DNA from: Desulfomicrobium baculatum DSM 4028
GTDB lineage: Bacteria > Desulfobacterota > Desulfovibrionia > Desulfovibrionales > Desulfomicrobiaceae
Length of the DNA: 64,000 bases
Direction of reading: 5' to 3'
Assembly (NCBI RefSeq): GCF_000023225.1
Contig: NC_013173.1
Span: 124,001-188,000 of the forward strand
This document shows positions 9,313 through 17,392 of this stretch, one piece after another. The position numbers were made by a program, and so were the translations under genes. The notes under the pieces were generated by a model. The model was not told the DNA's origin. It ran no database searches and saw nothing but the letters and a program-made list of their open reading frames with translations. Numbering within the stretch: the first letter of the stretch is position 1; the number at the start of each line of letters is the position of its first letter.

Positions 9313-9340
9313 GGCCATGCGTGTTGCGTGGCCTTTTTAT
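9313..9340 (+). terminator. Intrinsic terminator after acyl-CoA synthetase
   Basis: GGCCATGC (9313-9320) pairs with GCGTGGCC (9326-9333), with one G-T wobble and a five-base loop, followed by TTTTTATT. It lies 93 bases after the synthetase stop and separates that unit from the glycan island. Confidence 0.8.
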
Positions 9341-9414
9341 TGCTGATCTGCGGGCATGGTGTCATTATTTCTTTGCGGCATGACCCTCATCAGGACTGAC
9401 TCGGGGCCCAGCTC

Positions 9415-10392
9415 ATGAAAACATGGATTTTCTATCCGCCTCTCAAGGCCATGTCCGGTGGGTGCATGGTGCTTTTGCAGATTGCCCGCCAGTTGCAGGA
9501 CCTGGGCTCGCTTGGGGGCATCCTGTATTGGGAAAGTCCTCCCGCCGCCAAATGCCAGGGCCTGCCGTGGGTCCGGGCGGGCGAGGCTGCCATGAAGGCT
9601 GGGGACACCTACGTTGTTCCTGAGGGTTGGCCCAACGCCCTGGTGCTGGGCCTTAAGAGAGGCTGCCGGACCATCGTCTACTGCCAGAACTGGTCCTATC
9701 TCTTTCACGGCCTGGAACCGGGGATACACTGGCGGGACCTGCCCGTGGAATTCCTGGCCGTGTCCGATCCCGTGGCCTGGCATATGGAGCAGGTCCTGGG
9801 CAAACAACCGCCGATCATCCGCCCGGCTCTGGACACGCGGCTTTTCCATCCCCCTGCGTCCAAGCCCGGCGGAACGCTTCGCATCGGCTTCATGCCGCGC
9901 AAGAACAAGGCCCTGGCCGAGCAGATCCGACGCATCTTCGAGGAGCGCAACCCGCGAGCCGGAGTGGAGTGGATTCCGATCCACGGCTTGGACCGGCCTG
10001 GTGTGGCCGAGGCGCTGCGCTCCTGTCATGTTTTCCTGGTCACGGGATTCCCCGAGGGCTGTCCGCTCCCGCCCCTTGAAGCCATGGCCTGCGGCTGTCT
10101 GTGCGTGGGCTTCACCGGCTTTGGCGGCTGGGATTACATGCGCCAAGTCGAGCCGCACGGATATGCGCCGCATGGCTATGCGCTGCGCGATGTGCCCTGG
10201 GGCGGCAACGGCTGGTGGTCGGCGGACGGGGATGTGCTGGGGGTTGTGGTGGGGTTGGAGCGTGCCGTGCAAGCACTGCCTCAGGGTTCGGCTATTCTTG
10301 CTCAAATGGCCCAGACTGTCGCTACGTATGGTACTGACGACCAGTTGGGCGAAATCGTGGCTGCGTTGCCGCAGGGCAAAACGGTCCGATGA
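9415..10392 (+). CDS. Glycosyltransferase, GT-B fold (GT4-like)
   Basis: 325 residues. A GT-B transferase by its C-terminal donor site: FLVTGFPEGCPLPPLEAMACGCLCVGF (about 210-240) is the EGxxxPxLEAMACG nucleotide-sugar motif. The N-terminal acceptor domain is short and divergent (starts MKTWIFYPPLKAMSGGCMVL, with a GG loop). No membrane segment is seen. It opens the glycan island and overlaps the next gene by ATGA. A strong Shine-Dalgarno is not visible at 9415. Donor and acceptor sugars are unknown. Confidence 0.82.
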   Translation: MKTWIFYPPLKAMSGGCMVLLQIARQLQDLGSLGGILYWESPPAAKCQGLPWVRAGEAAMKAGDTYVVPEGWPNALVLGLKRGCRTIVYCQNWSYLFHGLEPGIHWRDLPVEFLAVSDPVAWHMEQVLGKQPPIIRPALDTRLFHPPASKPGGTLRIGFMPRKNKALAEQIRRIFEERNPRAGVEWIPIHGLDRPGVAEALRSCHVFLVTGFPEGCPLPPLEAMACGCLCVGFTGFGGWDYMRQVEPHGYAPHGYALRDVPWGGNGWWSADGDVLGVVVGLERAVQALPQGSAILAQMAQTVATYGTDDQLGEIVAALPQGKTVR

Positions 10393-11573
10393 CTCGCGCA
10401 ACGCCCAACCGCCCAAGAATCCTGCTCATTTCGGCGAAGCACTATCTCATGGCCGAACTCATCGCCGGATGCCAGGCCCTGGGCTTGGAGCATGCCTATC
10501 TGTTTCTGGGCGGGATTTCATCGTCGACAGAGCTTGAGGAGACGTTGCGCGGCGAGGTGGACAGATTTTTCCCTGATTTTCTTTTGACCATGAATCATCT
10601 CGGGCTGGACCGCGAAGGGCTGGTCAGCGAGTTCTGCCGTCAGCGGGAGCTGCCCGTGCTGAGCTGGTTCGTGGATCGTCCTGATCTTTTTCTTCCGCAG
10701 TACCGCAATATGGATAATCCTTACCTTGCCTACGCCGTATGGGACGCCGACGCAGTCAAACCTCTTGAGGACGCGGGGCATGGGCAGATCTTTCATCTTC
10801 CCCTGGCCGCCGATCTGGGCCGCTTGGAATTTGTTCCGGACGCGCCCGCCTTGCGGGGTGTGGCCTTTGTGGGCAACTCCATGCAGGCCGCAACGGACAA
10901 ATGCTGGAGACTTTCTGGACAACCGGACACCCTGAGGGGGCTGTGGGAGGATGTTGCCGGAAAGTTCGCGACCAGCGCGGTGCGTGATCTGCCCGAATTT
11001 GTTGCCAGAGAGAATCGTAATGTCAAAGCGCTGCGCGAAAGCTGCGATCCAGCGTCACGGGCCGCCCTGGACAGCTTCGTGTATTGGAGGGCGACCCAGC
11101 TTTACAGGCGTGATTGCCTGGAAGCGCTCCTGCCGTTTGGGCCGGTTGTGGCCGGTGACGAACATTGGCGGACGCTGCTCGGCAACGCATCGTGGACGTA
11201 CACCGGGCCGCTGCATTATTACTCCGATCTGCCTGATTTCTATCGCTCGACCAGGATCAATTTCAACACCACCAGCATGCAGATGAAAGGAGCCCTCAAC
11301 CAACGCGTCTTTGACGTCCCGGCCAGCGGCGGGTTTCTGCTCACGGACTACCGCGCGCAGCTGGACGGCGCCTTCGAGGTGGGCCGGGAGGTCGTTTGCT
11401 ATCAAGGAGTTGAAGAGATCAGCGACCTTGTCCGCCACTATCTGGCCAACCCTTTCGCTCGTCGGGAAATATCCCTGCGGGCGCGAGCACGTATCGAGCA
11501 GGAGCACACCTACGCCCACCGCATCGAAACGATCTGTGTGAACATGAAGCGGATGTACGGAACCCCCGCATGA
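10389..11573 (+). CDS. CgeB-family glycosyltransferase-like protein
   Basis: 394 residues. The N-terminal half (DFLLTMNHLGLDREGL, LPVLSWFVDRPDLFLPQY) and the C-terminal half (YRSTRINFNTTSMQMKGALNQRVFDVPASGGFLLTDYRAQL, then a long terminal helix) match the CgeB / DUF3880 plus Glyco_trans_1_2 arrangement. These proteins are common in Desulfovibrio glycan and maturation islands, but their reaction is poorly defined; a GT-B transferase is likely. The gene is four-base coupled to both neighbours. Confidence 0.8.
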   Translation: MTRATPNRPRILLISAKHYLMAELIAGCQALGLEHAYLFLGGISSSTELEETLRGEVDRFFPDFLLTMNHLGLDREGLVSEFCRQRELPVLSWFVDRPDLFLPQYRNMDNPYLAYAVWDADAVKPLEDAGHGQIFHLPLAADLGRLEFVPDAPALRGVAFVGNSMQAATDKCWRLSGQPDTLRGLWEDVAGKFATSAVRDLPEFVARENRNVKALRESCDPASRAALDSFVYWRATQLYRRDCLEALLPFGPVVAGDEHWRTLLGNASWTYTGPLHYYSDLPDFYRSTRINFNTTSMQMKGALNQRVFDVPASGGFLLTDYRAQLDGAFEVGREVVCYQGVEEISDLVRHYLANPFARREISLRARARIEQEHTYAHRIETICVNMKRMYGTPA

Positions 11574-12295
11574 ACCTGTTCACCCTGATCCTGCATTACG
11601 GCCCCGTGGAGAGGACCAGGCGTCTGCATGAGCAGTTGCTCGCGGCCGATCCCGCGCAGCGGGAGAAGATCCTGGTCTTCGACAACGCAAGCCCCGAACC
11701 TTACGACGGCGCGTGGCTGCGTGCGGAACGGAATCTTTACTGGGCCGGGGCGTTTGAACATGTCATGGGAATTTTGGCGGGGCAGGGCGCGTCTCATGTC
11801 TGGTTTTTGAACAACGACGCACTCTTCGTCTCGAAACCGCCCCTGATCGACCGCGTACGCCAGCGGCTCGCGCGGGCTGAGCGTTTGGCAGGCCCGGTGG
11901 GCGTGTATTCCCCTGCGGTGACGGCCAACCCCTATCATCCGCAGATGGTGGAGCGGCCCAGTGGGCAGTACAGGCAGGTGCGCTATGTGGACGGGATCGC
12001 GCCGTTGGTCAGCGTCGATTATTGGCGCCGGGCCGGGGGTATCGATTTTGCGGGAAATCCGTATGGCTACGGGGTGGATGTCTGGTTTTCGAGCAGGGCG
12101 GAGGAGCTTGGGTTTGCCTGCGTGGTCGATCATCAGGTGGTCATCCGGCACAGCTATCATTCCACTGCGCGTGAAGTGGACGGGTTTTTGGCCAGGGCGG
12201 CAGAGGCGGAATCCGCATATCTTTCGGAGCGCTTCGGGAAGGACTTCAGGAGCGTTCTGGCGCAAATGGCCGCAGAAGGAACAGATTTCGGTTGA
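11570..12295 (+). CDS. GT2-family glycosyltransferase (rhamnosyltransferase-like)
   Basis: 241 residues, GT-A fold. VFDNASPEPYDGAWL and a DXD-like WFLNNDALF are the GT2 signatures; VDGIAPLVSVDYWRRAGGID and YGVDVWFSSRAEELGF resemble the acceptor side of rhamnosyltransferase-like GT2 proteins. The start overlaps the preceding stop (ATGA), so all three plus-strand island genes form one coupled unit. The stop lies ten bases from the stop of a converging gene, with no clear terminator between them. Confidence 0.82.
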   Translation: MNLFTLILHYGPVERTRRLHEQLLAADPAQREKILVFDNASPEPYDGAWLRAERNLYWAGAFEHVMGILAGQGASHVWFLNNDALFVSKPPLIDRVRQRLARAERLAGPVGVYSPAVTANPYHPQMVERPSGQYRQVRYVDGIAPLVSVDYWRRAGGIDFAGNPYGYGVDVWFSSRAEELGFACVVDHQVVIRHSYHSTAREVDGFLARAAEAESAYLSERFGKDFRSVLAQMAAEGTDFG

Positions 12296-12305
12296 TCGTC
12301 TCTGC

Positions 12306-14090
12306 TCAATCCAGAGAGGCTGCCAAATTCGTGGCTTCCCGGTTCTGGCCCAGTTGCCGCAGGGTTTTGATCTGTTCGAGTATTCTGGCTTTGGTGTCGG
12401 CCTGATACATGTAGCAGTCTATGGACAGACGCGTCTGCATTTCATGGCTTTGAGCCAAAAGGCCCAGGGCTGTGATGAATTCGGTCGGGCTGGATGCGGG
12501 GAACGTGCCGGAGATGTGTGGGTACAGGTCTGAGTGGATCATGGCGCAATCCGATGGCAGACGCAGGCCCGCTATGGATTGGCCGATGCCGGTGACCAGA
12601 AGCCCGAAGAGCAGAACGTCGGGGTTGGTTATTGGCCTTGGCGAGTTGCTGAGTTGTTGCATGCATTGCGTCGCCAGAACGGGCTCGGTCATGGCCTTCA
12701 CGACTCCGGTTTTGGGATTCCACCGGAAATGATTTTCCAGCCATTTTGGCCAGTCGAAAGGCACCACGAGCCCGCCCCGCAGGATCGCCGTCAGAGGGGA
12801 TTGGCTGCCGCGCAGGCAGGCGTAGAGTTCATTGCAATGGAAAGATCCTGGCCTGTGCGTCGCATCCAGGATTCCCCCACTTTCTTGTCCCCCAAAAACG
12901 CTGATGCGCAATCGATGTCCGGGCGCATTGGTCCGCAGGCGCTCAATATCCTGGCGGATGATCTCGGGTTTCGCGTCGTCGTCTTCCAGGAGGATGACGT
13001 CCATGTCTTTTTTTTCCGGAAGATTGCGGCCATGGACCCAGTCCAGGATGGCCTCGGCGGCTCGCTGGACGCTCCGGCCGTCGCGTCCGTGGTCCAGGGC
13101 CATGGCGTAACGTTTCCGGATCGCGGAGCGCCGCTGTGGCTGCGCCAGTTCAGTGCGCACAGCCTGGAGCAGCTCCTCCAGGGAATTGACCAGCACGGCG
13201 GCGTCTCTGGTCATGTACTCGATATCCTCGGCCCGGTAGAGAGGGAACTCTTTGAGCCGCGGGTTGTTGAAGAGAATGACCGGCTTGTCCAGCAGCAAAA
13301 ATTCGATGAAGATCGAGGACACATCGCTGATCATGAGGTCCGCCGCGTGCATCATTCCGGAGTAGTCGGCGTCTTCAAGGTAGAAGATGCTGTGGTTGGA
13401 CGCGGCGATGTTTGCGTACAACTCTTTGAATCTGTCCTCTGTCATGTTGTGCAGCTTGATCAGCAGCACCGTGTCCTTGTCCGCGACCTTGCGGATTCCT
13501 TCCTGCAGGCAGTGGATGGCGGAGAGTTCCGGATTGTAGGTCGGGGCGAAGAGCACGATCCGTTTGGAAGGGTCGATGCCCAGGCGCTCACAGAATTGTT
13601 CCCTGGTCTGGACCTGCTGCCCGAAAAGCTGATCCGATTTGATGAAACCCGTTAAACGGATGGGGATGAAGACATTGTCCAGGAGCCTGCGGCGGTGCAG
13701 CGGGCCAGGCACGAGAAGCAGCTGCGAGAGGTTCTCGCGCCGTGTTATCTCGGAATCCGTGTAAAAGGCGCCTTTGCAGATCATGCCGTGTCCGACATTG
13801 ATCACATTTCTGATCTGGGGGATGCGAAAATGGCAGGCATCGGCCACAATGGTCACGTCCGGTTCGAAATCTTCCAGATTGGCGTAAAAGGGGGCTTTTT
13901 GTTCGAGCCTTCGAATCTGCGCTTCGGGCAGGCCCCATTGTGGAATTTCCGGGGTTCCCGGGAAGAAATCGGGCGCGGAAAAAGCGGTGACCGCCAATCC
14001 GTTCCGACTCAGATACTCCTCGATGGGCTCAAGGAATGGCAGGTGCAGGCTGCGTTCGACGTAAAAAAGAATTTTTTTCAGATCGCTCAT
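12306..14090 (-). CDS. TagB/TarF-like CDP-glycerol glycerophosphotransferase family protein with unknown C-terminal domain
   Basis: 594 residues from the ATG at 14090, chosen because GCAAGGAA precedes it and upstream in-frame sequence is unconserved. Residues about 1-370 match the Glyphos_transf fold: INVGHGMICKGAFY, VLFAPTYNPEL, KLHNMTEDRFKELY and DLMISDVSSIFIEFLLLDKPVILFNNP. Such enzymes in Gram-positives move a polyol phosphate from a CDP-polyol. The last 200 residues (from KKDMDVILLEDDD) are a domain I do not recognise, possibly a second transferase-like fold, ending in helices. The polyol or sugar phosphate moved here is unknown. Confidence 0.78.
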   Translation of the reverse strand: MSDLKKILFYVERSLHLPFLEPIEEYLSRNGLAVTAFSAPDFFPGTPEIPQWGLPEAQIRRLEQKAPFYANLEDFEPDVTIVADACHFRIPQIRNVINVGHGMICKGAFYTDSEITRRENLSQLLLVPGPLHRRRLLDNVFIPIRLTGFIKSDQLFGQQVQTREQFCERLGIDPSKRIVLFAPTYNPELSAIHCLQEGIRKVADKDTVLLIKLHNMTEDRFKELYANIAASNHSIFYLEDADYSGMMHAADLMISDVSSIFIEFLLLDKPVILFNNPRLKEFPLYRAEDIEYMTRDAAVLVNSLEELLQAVRTELAQPQRRSAIRKRYAMALDHGRDGRSVQRAAEAILDWVHGRNLPEKKDMDVILLEDDDAKPEIIRQDIERLRTNAPGHRLRISVFGGQESGGILDATHRPGSFHCNELYACLRGSQSPLTAILRGGLVVPFDWPKWLENHFRWNPKTGVVKAMTEPVLATQCMQQLSNSPRPITNPDVLLFGLLVTGIGQSIAGLRLPSDCAMIHSDLYPHISGTFPASSPTEFITALGLLAQSHEMQTRLSIDCYMYQADTKARILEQIKTLRQLGQNREATNLAASLD

Positions 14091-14113
14091 ATTTCCTTGC
14101 CGTCCGCGAGCTT

Positions 14114-15346
14114 TCAGCGCTCGTGGCGTGAAAGCCAGCCCATGTAGAGTTTTTCCCAAAACGGTTCGCCCGAAGATTTCGCCCATTGCACGCGACGAAT
14201 AGCCTTGCGGTGCAGGTCCTTGGATTCCGTGGCGATCTTTTCAAGCTTTTCCAGCGCATGCTGCGCCAGTTCTGGTTTGCCTGCTTTCTGGGCCGCTTTG
14301 AGCATCTGGATGTAGCGCATCTTGCTCGGATGGAAATGTGCCGCCAGGGTTCGGATATGCAGGGCTTCCTGAAATGATTGGCGTGCATCGAGCCATCCGG
14401 CCAGAAGGTCATAGCCTTCTTCCCAGAGGGGTTCCTGGTCAAGCATGTCGAGGCAGAGACGGGGATTGCCGCCATCTGCCAGGGCGACAAGCTCTGCCGA
14501 GCGCGTCGCGGAGAGGCACACAGAGGCCAGGAGCCATTCATTGAGCCGGATGTCGTACCCGTCTTGCACGACATGGCGGTGGAGGTCCGGAGTGAGGCTG
14601 CGCTCATGCCTGGACAACAGCAGCGCGGAATTCGGCTGGTCGTTGTCGAACCGGCCTACAGTCTGACTGGTGTGATGGTAGACAACGCTCTCGGGAACAC
14701 AGCGAAAACGATATCCCTGCGCGCCAAGGGTAAGGCACAAATCGATATCTTCGCAGCCGTTCTGGTACCCTTCGAAAAAACCGCCGGCGTCCATGAAGAC
14801 TTTTTTGGACATGCACAGGGCCGCGGCGGTGATTGCTTTTGGATGTCTGTGCTCAAAGATCACCGGGTGCTTTGCTGGAAAGTACTCGTAGAGATGCTCG
14901 GCCTGCGCTCCTGGAAGAAAGGCAATCCCCAGATGCTGGACCAGATTGCTTCCCGGATACAGAAGCAACGGGCCGACGCCGCCCAGGCTTGCGTCTTCGC
15001 TTTGGGCTTGAAGGAGTGGCGGGAGCCAGTTCGGGGTCAACTCGGTGTCGTTGTTCAGGAAAAAGAGCGTTGGGGAGGACGCAATCTTTGCGCCGAGGTT
15101 GCAGGCATGGGCAAAGCCATGATTGCGATCGCAATGGATCGCCCGGAAAGAATCGCCCCAAAGTGATGCCCCCAAAGCATCAAGCTCTTCGCGGGTTTGA
15201 TCCGTCGAGGCATTGTCGACAACGACCACCTCGATGATCTCTGAAGTATGTCTGTGAAGCGAACACAGGCACTTTGAGGTGAATTCCCATTGGTTGAAGA
15301 CCGGGATTATGATGGATACTCTGTAAGGTTGCGTGGGCATTATCAT
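14114..15346 (-). CDS. GT2 glycosyltransferase with helical C-terminal extension
   Basis: About 410 residues. The GT-A domain covers about 1-260: VSIIIPVFNQWEFTSKCLCSL, VVVDNASTDQT, DRNHGFAHACNLGA, FFLNNDTEL (DXD) and FEGYQNGCEDIDLCLTLGAQGY. The final 130 residues look like TPR-type helix pairs, a layout repeated in several island proteins. The start is uncertain among a TTG (15349), an ATG (15346) and an ATG (15340); 15346 is chosen as the longest ATG start. It begins six bases after the stop of the upstream gene. Confidence 0.85.
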   Translation of the reverse strand: MIMPTQPYRVSIIIPVFNQWEFTSKCLCSLHRHTSEIIEVVVVDNASTDQTREELDALGASLWGDSFRAIHCDRNHGFAHACNLGAKIASSPTLFFLNNDTELTPNWLPPLLQAQSEDASLGGVGPLLLYPGSNLVQHLGIAFLPGAQAEHLYEYFPAKHPVIFEHRHPKAITAAALCMSKKVFMDAGGFFEGYQNGCEDIDLCLTLGAQGYRFRCVPESVVYHHTSQTVGRFDNDQPNSALLLSRHERSLTPDLHRHVVQDGYDIRLNEWLLASVCLSATRSAELVALADGGNPRLCLDMLDQEPLWEEGYDLLAGWLDARQSFQEALHIRTLAAHFHPSKMRYIQMLKAAQKAGKPELAQHALEKLEKIATESKDLHRKAIRRVQWAKSSGEPFWEKLYMGWLSRHER

Positions 15347-15351
15347 CAATT

Positions 15352-16557
15352 TTAGGGAGTTCCTGTTTCGGCAGCAAGATTTTTGATGTATTCCGATTTG
15401 TCTTTGTCATTCTTTAAAATGTCATGAAATTTTGATTGAATGTACTTTATCATATTTTTTGCGTCATCAGTTTGCTTCATTGATATTTTAAATTCAGCAT
15501 AATCAATGCACGAGCTGTAATCAGTTTGTCTTTGAAATAGTCTATGCAAATATTTTAAAGCTTCCTTATCATTTTTATTCTTTTTGCAAATTTCAAAATT
15601 TATGTAGTCTATGATTTCTTTTTTATGTTCGTTTATACATATTTTTTTGACAAGATGTTTTGCGAGGTCTGTTTTTCCTAGATAAATATTTTTTAAAACC
15701 ATGTCGTAATATGCTTTCGTCTGACTCTTTTCGTCATTTCTGTCTTTGATCAGGCGTTTCACGAATTCAAAATCATCCAGAAATTGTTCTGATTTATTTG
15801 CAAATTTTTGTGCGAAGTCGTCATGAACAGTCGCCTTGTCCAGTTGCTGGAAGAATGCGTCGTGCTTTCTTTTTCCGGCTTCGTCGGAACGATCGGCTCT
15901 GCCTCGTTCTATTTTTTTGCAATAATCTTCGTGTGATCTGTAATAGTAGTGGTTGAGCTGGATGCTCTTTGCCGTGAAAGGGCCTTGGGATTCCGCCAGT
16001 GGAAAGCAGTTTTCGTCAACGCAGAACCAGGGTTCGTTATAGATGAATCTGTGCGGGTCGCAGGAACCTTTCACTCTCCCGGGCTGCACGATGGATTTGA
16101 TGTGCATATTTTTCGGATAGTCCAAGGGGAAACGCTGTACGTAACTTTGCAGCTGCATCTGCGGTGGCCTGGTCAGGTATCCTGAAGATCCGAATTCGAC
16201 CCAGTGCACTCCGAGTCCGCCGAAATCTTCATAGTCGGTCAGAATCAATCGAACGTCTTCGGATTGTTTCGGGACGATGAACTCATCGACATCGATGAAG
16301 GCAATCCATTTCGATTTTTTTTCATATTCACGCAGGCAGCGGTCGTAGGCTGCCATCTGCTGCTCTTTGCCCGTGATCTCAAAGAAATCCACGATTCCGT
16401 GATCGATATACTCTTGGACTGAGTTTTTCAGGCTGGGAGAACTGTCATTATCGAAAATGATGATTTTCTCGGCGCCCACCAGCAGATGATGGTTGATCCA
16501 TTCTTTGATGAACGGATGCTCGTTCTTGGCGATGCAGCAGACACTCAGATAATTCAT
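15352..16557 (-). CDS. GT92/GT2-like glycosyltransferase with AT-rich helical tail
   Basis: 401 residues. The catalytic half (1-270) has the family 92-like pattern CCIAKNEHPFIKEWINHHLLVGAEKIIIFDNDS, KWIAFIDVDEFIVP (DXD) and IQLNHYYYRSHEDYCKKIERGRAD. The rest is lysine-rich helical sequence resembling TPR-like repeats. Base composition changes within the gene: the 5' two thirds match the genome, whereas about 15360-15760 is clearly AT-rich. That suggests a transferred or recombined tail. Confidence 0.8.
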   Translation of the reverse strand: MNYLSVCCIAKNEHPFIKEWINHHLLVGAEKIIIFDNDSSPSLKNSVQEYIDHGIVDFFEITGKEQQMAAYDRCLREYEKKSKWIAFIDVDEFIVPKQSEDVRLILTDYEDFGGLGVHWVEFGSSGYLTRPPQMQLQSYVQRFPLDYPKNMHIKSIVQPGRVKGSCDPHRFIYNEPWFCVDENCFPLAESQGPFTAKSIQLNHYYYRSHEDYCKKIERGRADRSDEAGKRKHDAFFQQLDKATVHDDFAQKFANKSEQFLDDFEFVKRLIKDRNDEKSQTKAYYDMVLKNIYLGKTDLAKHLVKKICINEHKKEIIDYINFEICKKNKNDKEALKYLHRLFQRQTDYSSCIDYAEFKISMKQTDDAKNMIKYIQSKFHDILKNDKDKSEYIKNLAAETGTP

Positions 16558-16635
16558 GCGTTTTCAAGTTATGGGATTGAGATTGTCGCCCAGGCCCTGT
16601 GCGGCGGCTTGGCGCATTTCGGGGGCAGGCAGGGT

Positions 16636-17307
16636 CTACTCGGCGAACATGCTCAGCGCCTGCTTCAAGTCTTCCTCGAAATCGACCTCGATGCAGCGGT
16701 AGGCGGAGATATCCACGGCGGAAAAATCGACGCCCTGCTTGATGAGCATTTCCACGCCCATTTCGAAATAATCCTGTTCCTTGCACCGGGCCAAAGCCTG
16801 CAGGAAGACCGGGATGTCATTTTTTTGAATGCGGTTCACGCCCACGGCTTCACCCTCGGGCGCGGCGACCTTTTTTGAAATTTCAAGGATCAGTCCGTTC
16901 TGGTCTGCCCGGTACTTGACCTCTTCCTCGCCGCATTTCTTGCGGTCCACGGCCACGGCATTGCCCGCATGAGCCGCCATCTCCCGGATCACGCCCTCGT
17001 CGAAGACCACGTCTCCATTGCACCAGATGACGTCGTCATCCAGAAATTCCAGTGCGCAGCACAGGCTCTTGGAGGTGTTGGTGATGTAGTAGATGGGGTT
17101 GTAGCGGTAATAGACGTCGGGAAACTCCTCCATGATCAGGTTCTTCTTGAACCCCACGACCACGAAGATCTCGTTGATCCCGAACTGGCGAAAAATCCGG
17201 ATCTGCCGCCCGAGAATGCGCTCTCCAGTGGGAAGCATGGACAGGCATTTGGGAAACGGCCTGCCGAGCCGACTGCCGACGCCCGCGGCGAGGATGACTG
17301 CTTTCAT
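16636..17307 (-). CDS. Nucleotidyltransferase, LicC-like (CTP:phosphocholine cytidylyltransferase type)
   Basis: 223 residues from the ATG at 17307, with GAGGTC five bases upstream; an in-frame ATG four codons earlier lacks a ribosome site. The N-terminal MKAVILAAGVGSRLGRPFPKCL is the NTP-transferase signature loop with its catalytic Arg and Lys. IWCNGDVVFDEGV supplies the metal-binding Asp and VDFEEDLKQAL the second. The overall pattern (SKSLCCALEFL, EEEVKYR, EISKKV) resembles LicC and related sugar- or choline-phosphate activators. Beside two TagB-like genes, it may make their CDP-linked donor; the exact substrate is unknown. Confidence 0.82.
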   Translation of the reverse strand: MKAVILAAGVGSRLGRPFPKCLSMLPTGERILGRQIRIFRQFGINEIFVVVGFKKNLIMEEFPDVYYRYNPIYYITNTSKSLCCALEFLDDDVIWCNGDVVFDEGVIREMAAHAGNAVAVDRKKCGEEEVKYRADQNGLILEISKKVAAPEGEAVGVNRIQKNDIPVFLQALARCKEQDYFEMGVEMLIKQGVDFSAVDISAYRCIEVDFEEDLKQALSMFAE

Positions 17308-17392
17308 GAAGGACCTCATTTGTTGGGAATCTTAAGCAAGATTGGTACCCATATGAGCGCGCGTAGAATTTAGCTCTGGGCTTAGTGGACAG

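Noticed and set aside
12534-13655. 373-codon plus-strand frame opposite the TagB-like gene
   Set aside because: Antisense shadow; the minus strand has motif-bearing TagB-like sequence and a ribosome site.
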